Shown one piece after another: positions 63,943-64,000 of a stretch of 64,000 nucleotides of DNA; position 1 is the stretch's first letter, and every line of letters begins with the position of its first letter. The DNA lies in assembly GCA_037044905.1 (NCBI GenBank), contig JBAOKB010000170.1, positions 186,001 through 250,000 on the forward strand. Reading direction: 5' to 3'. The DNA is from Hortaea werneckii (taxonomy: Eukaryota; Ascomycota; Dothideomycetes; Mycosphaerellales; Teratosphaeriaceae). Made by a program: the position numbers and the translations under genes. The notes under the pieces were generated by a model, which had not been told where the DNA came from, made no database searches, and saw only the letters and a program-made list of their open reading frames with translations.

Positions 63943-63975
63943 TTTAACCCAGCGCTAGCTTCACTTTGGGTTAAA
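63943..63975. repeat. Short inverted repeat at the window end
   Basis: Arms TTTAACCCA and TGGGTTAAA separated by 15 bases could form a hairpin. Nothing shows it to be a terminator or an element end. Confidence 0.4.
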
Positions 63976-64000
63976 GGGAAGACCGTCAGGATCGAGTTGT

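Larger units (their letters stand above)
63157..64000. other. Gene-free right end with homopolymers
   Basis: Downstream of the transporter. It holds T runs, the long interrupted G tract, pyrimidine-rich stretches and a 9-base inverted repeat (TTTAACCCA/TGGGTTAAA, arms 63943-63951 and 63967-63975). No gene recognised. Confidence 0.5.

Noticed and set aside
63943..63975. Transposon end or terminator at the right inverted repeat
   Set aside because: Only nine-base arms, no partner end or target duplication in view.
1..64000. CRISPR arrays, transposons, rRNA, secondary-metabolite cluster or a new defence system
   Set aside because: No spaced direct repeats, transposase motifs, core synthase genes or grouped defence genes are visible; the HET gene stands alone.

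Overview
The window is nuclear DNA from a filamentous ascomycete fungus (Pezizomycotina; class not fixed from this sequence). The evidence is gene content plus intron style: most introns are 47-90 bases with gt..ag ends and ctaac/ctgac-like branch sites. Content includes a HET-domain gene, a fungal alpha-L-rhamnosidase, Pho88, Dcp1, Cwc2 and a CENP-A. It is ordinary gene-dense euchromatin. I recognise about 30 protein genes on both strands and see no transposon, CRISPR array, rRNA or convincing tRNA.

Layout. 1-6.4 kb: TIM8, ribosomal protein uL23, a class B J-protein (Sis1 type), the Rat1 partner RAI1 and a NADAR-domain protein. 6.6-10.3 kb: a short-chain dehydrogenase and a sugar-porter MFS transporter, each with a TATA-like element upstream, then a 1.7 kb gene-poor stretch. 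12-28 kb: PEX3, COQ8, an OCRL-like inositol 5-phosphatase, DCP1, a HET-domain gene, PHO88 and an F-box gene. 29-40 kb: a second dehydrogenase, GET5, cyclophilin CWC27, NOP2, a hotdog thioesterase, an RBR ubiquitin ligase and a flavin-reductase-like protein. 41-51.5 kb: a GH78 rhamnosidase, CWC2, an alpha/beta hydrolase, a derlin, the centromeric histone CENP-A and the lysophospholipid acyltransferase ALE1. 51.7-64 kb: a long disordered protein, cofilin, an endosomal Na+/H+ exchanger and a sucrose-type transporter whose reading frame is broken.

The genes do not form a biosynthetic or defence cluster. Most are single-copy housekeeping genes for RNA processing (RAI1, DCP1, CWC27, CWC2, NOP2), organelle protein import and targeting (TIM8, PEX3, GET5, PHO88, derlin) and membrane lipid or ion handling (INP5-type phosphatase, ALE1, NHX1). 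The accessory genes are the HET gene, GH78, the MFS transporter, the two dehydrogenases and the F-box gene.

The points most worth checking are the frameshift in the sucrose-type transporter, an 8-base microexon in RAI1, a run of 52 C inside an ALE1 intron, the uncertain exon structure of the disordered gene, an in-frame stop-free intron in NHX1, a C-terminal cysteine cluster in the RBR ligase and the CENP-A gene itself. I found no convincing new biological system. Exon boundaries were read by eye from splice sites and phase and have not been checked against transcripts.
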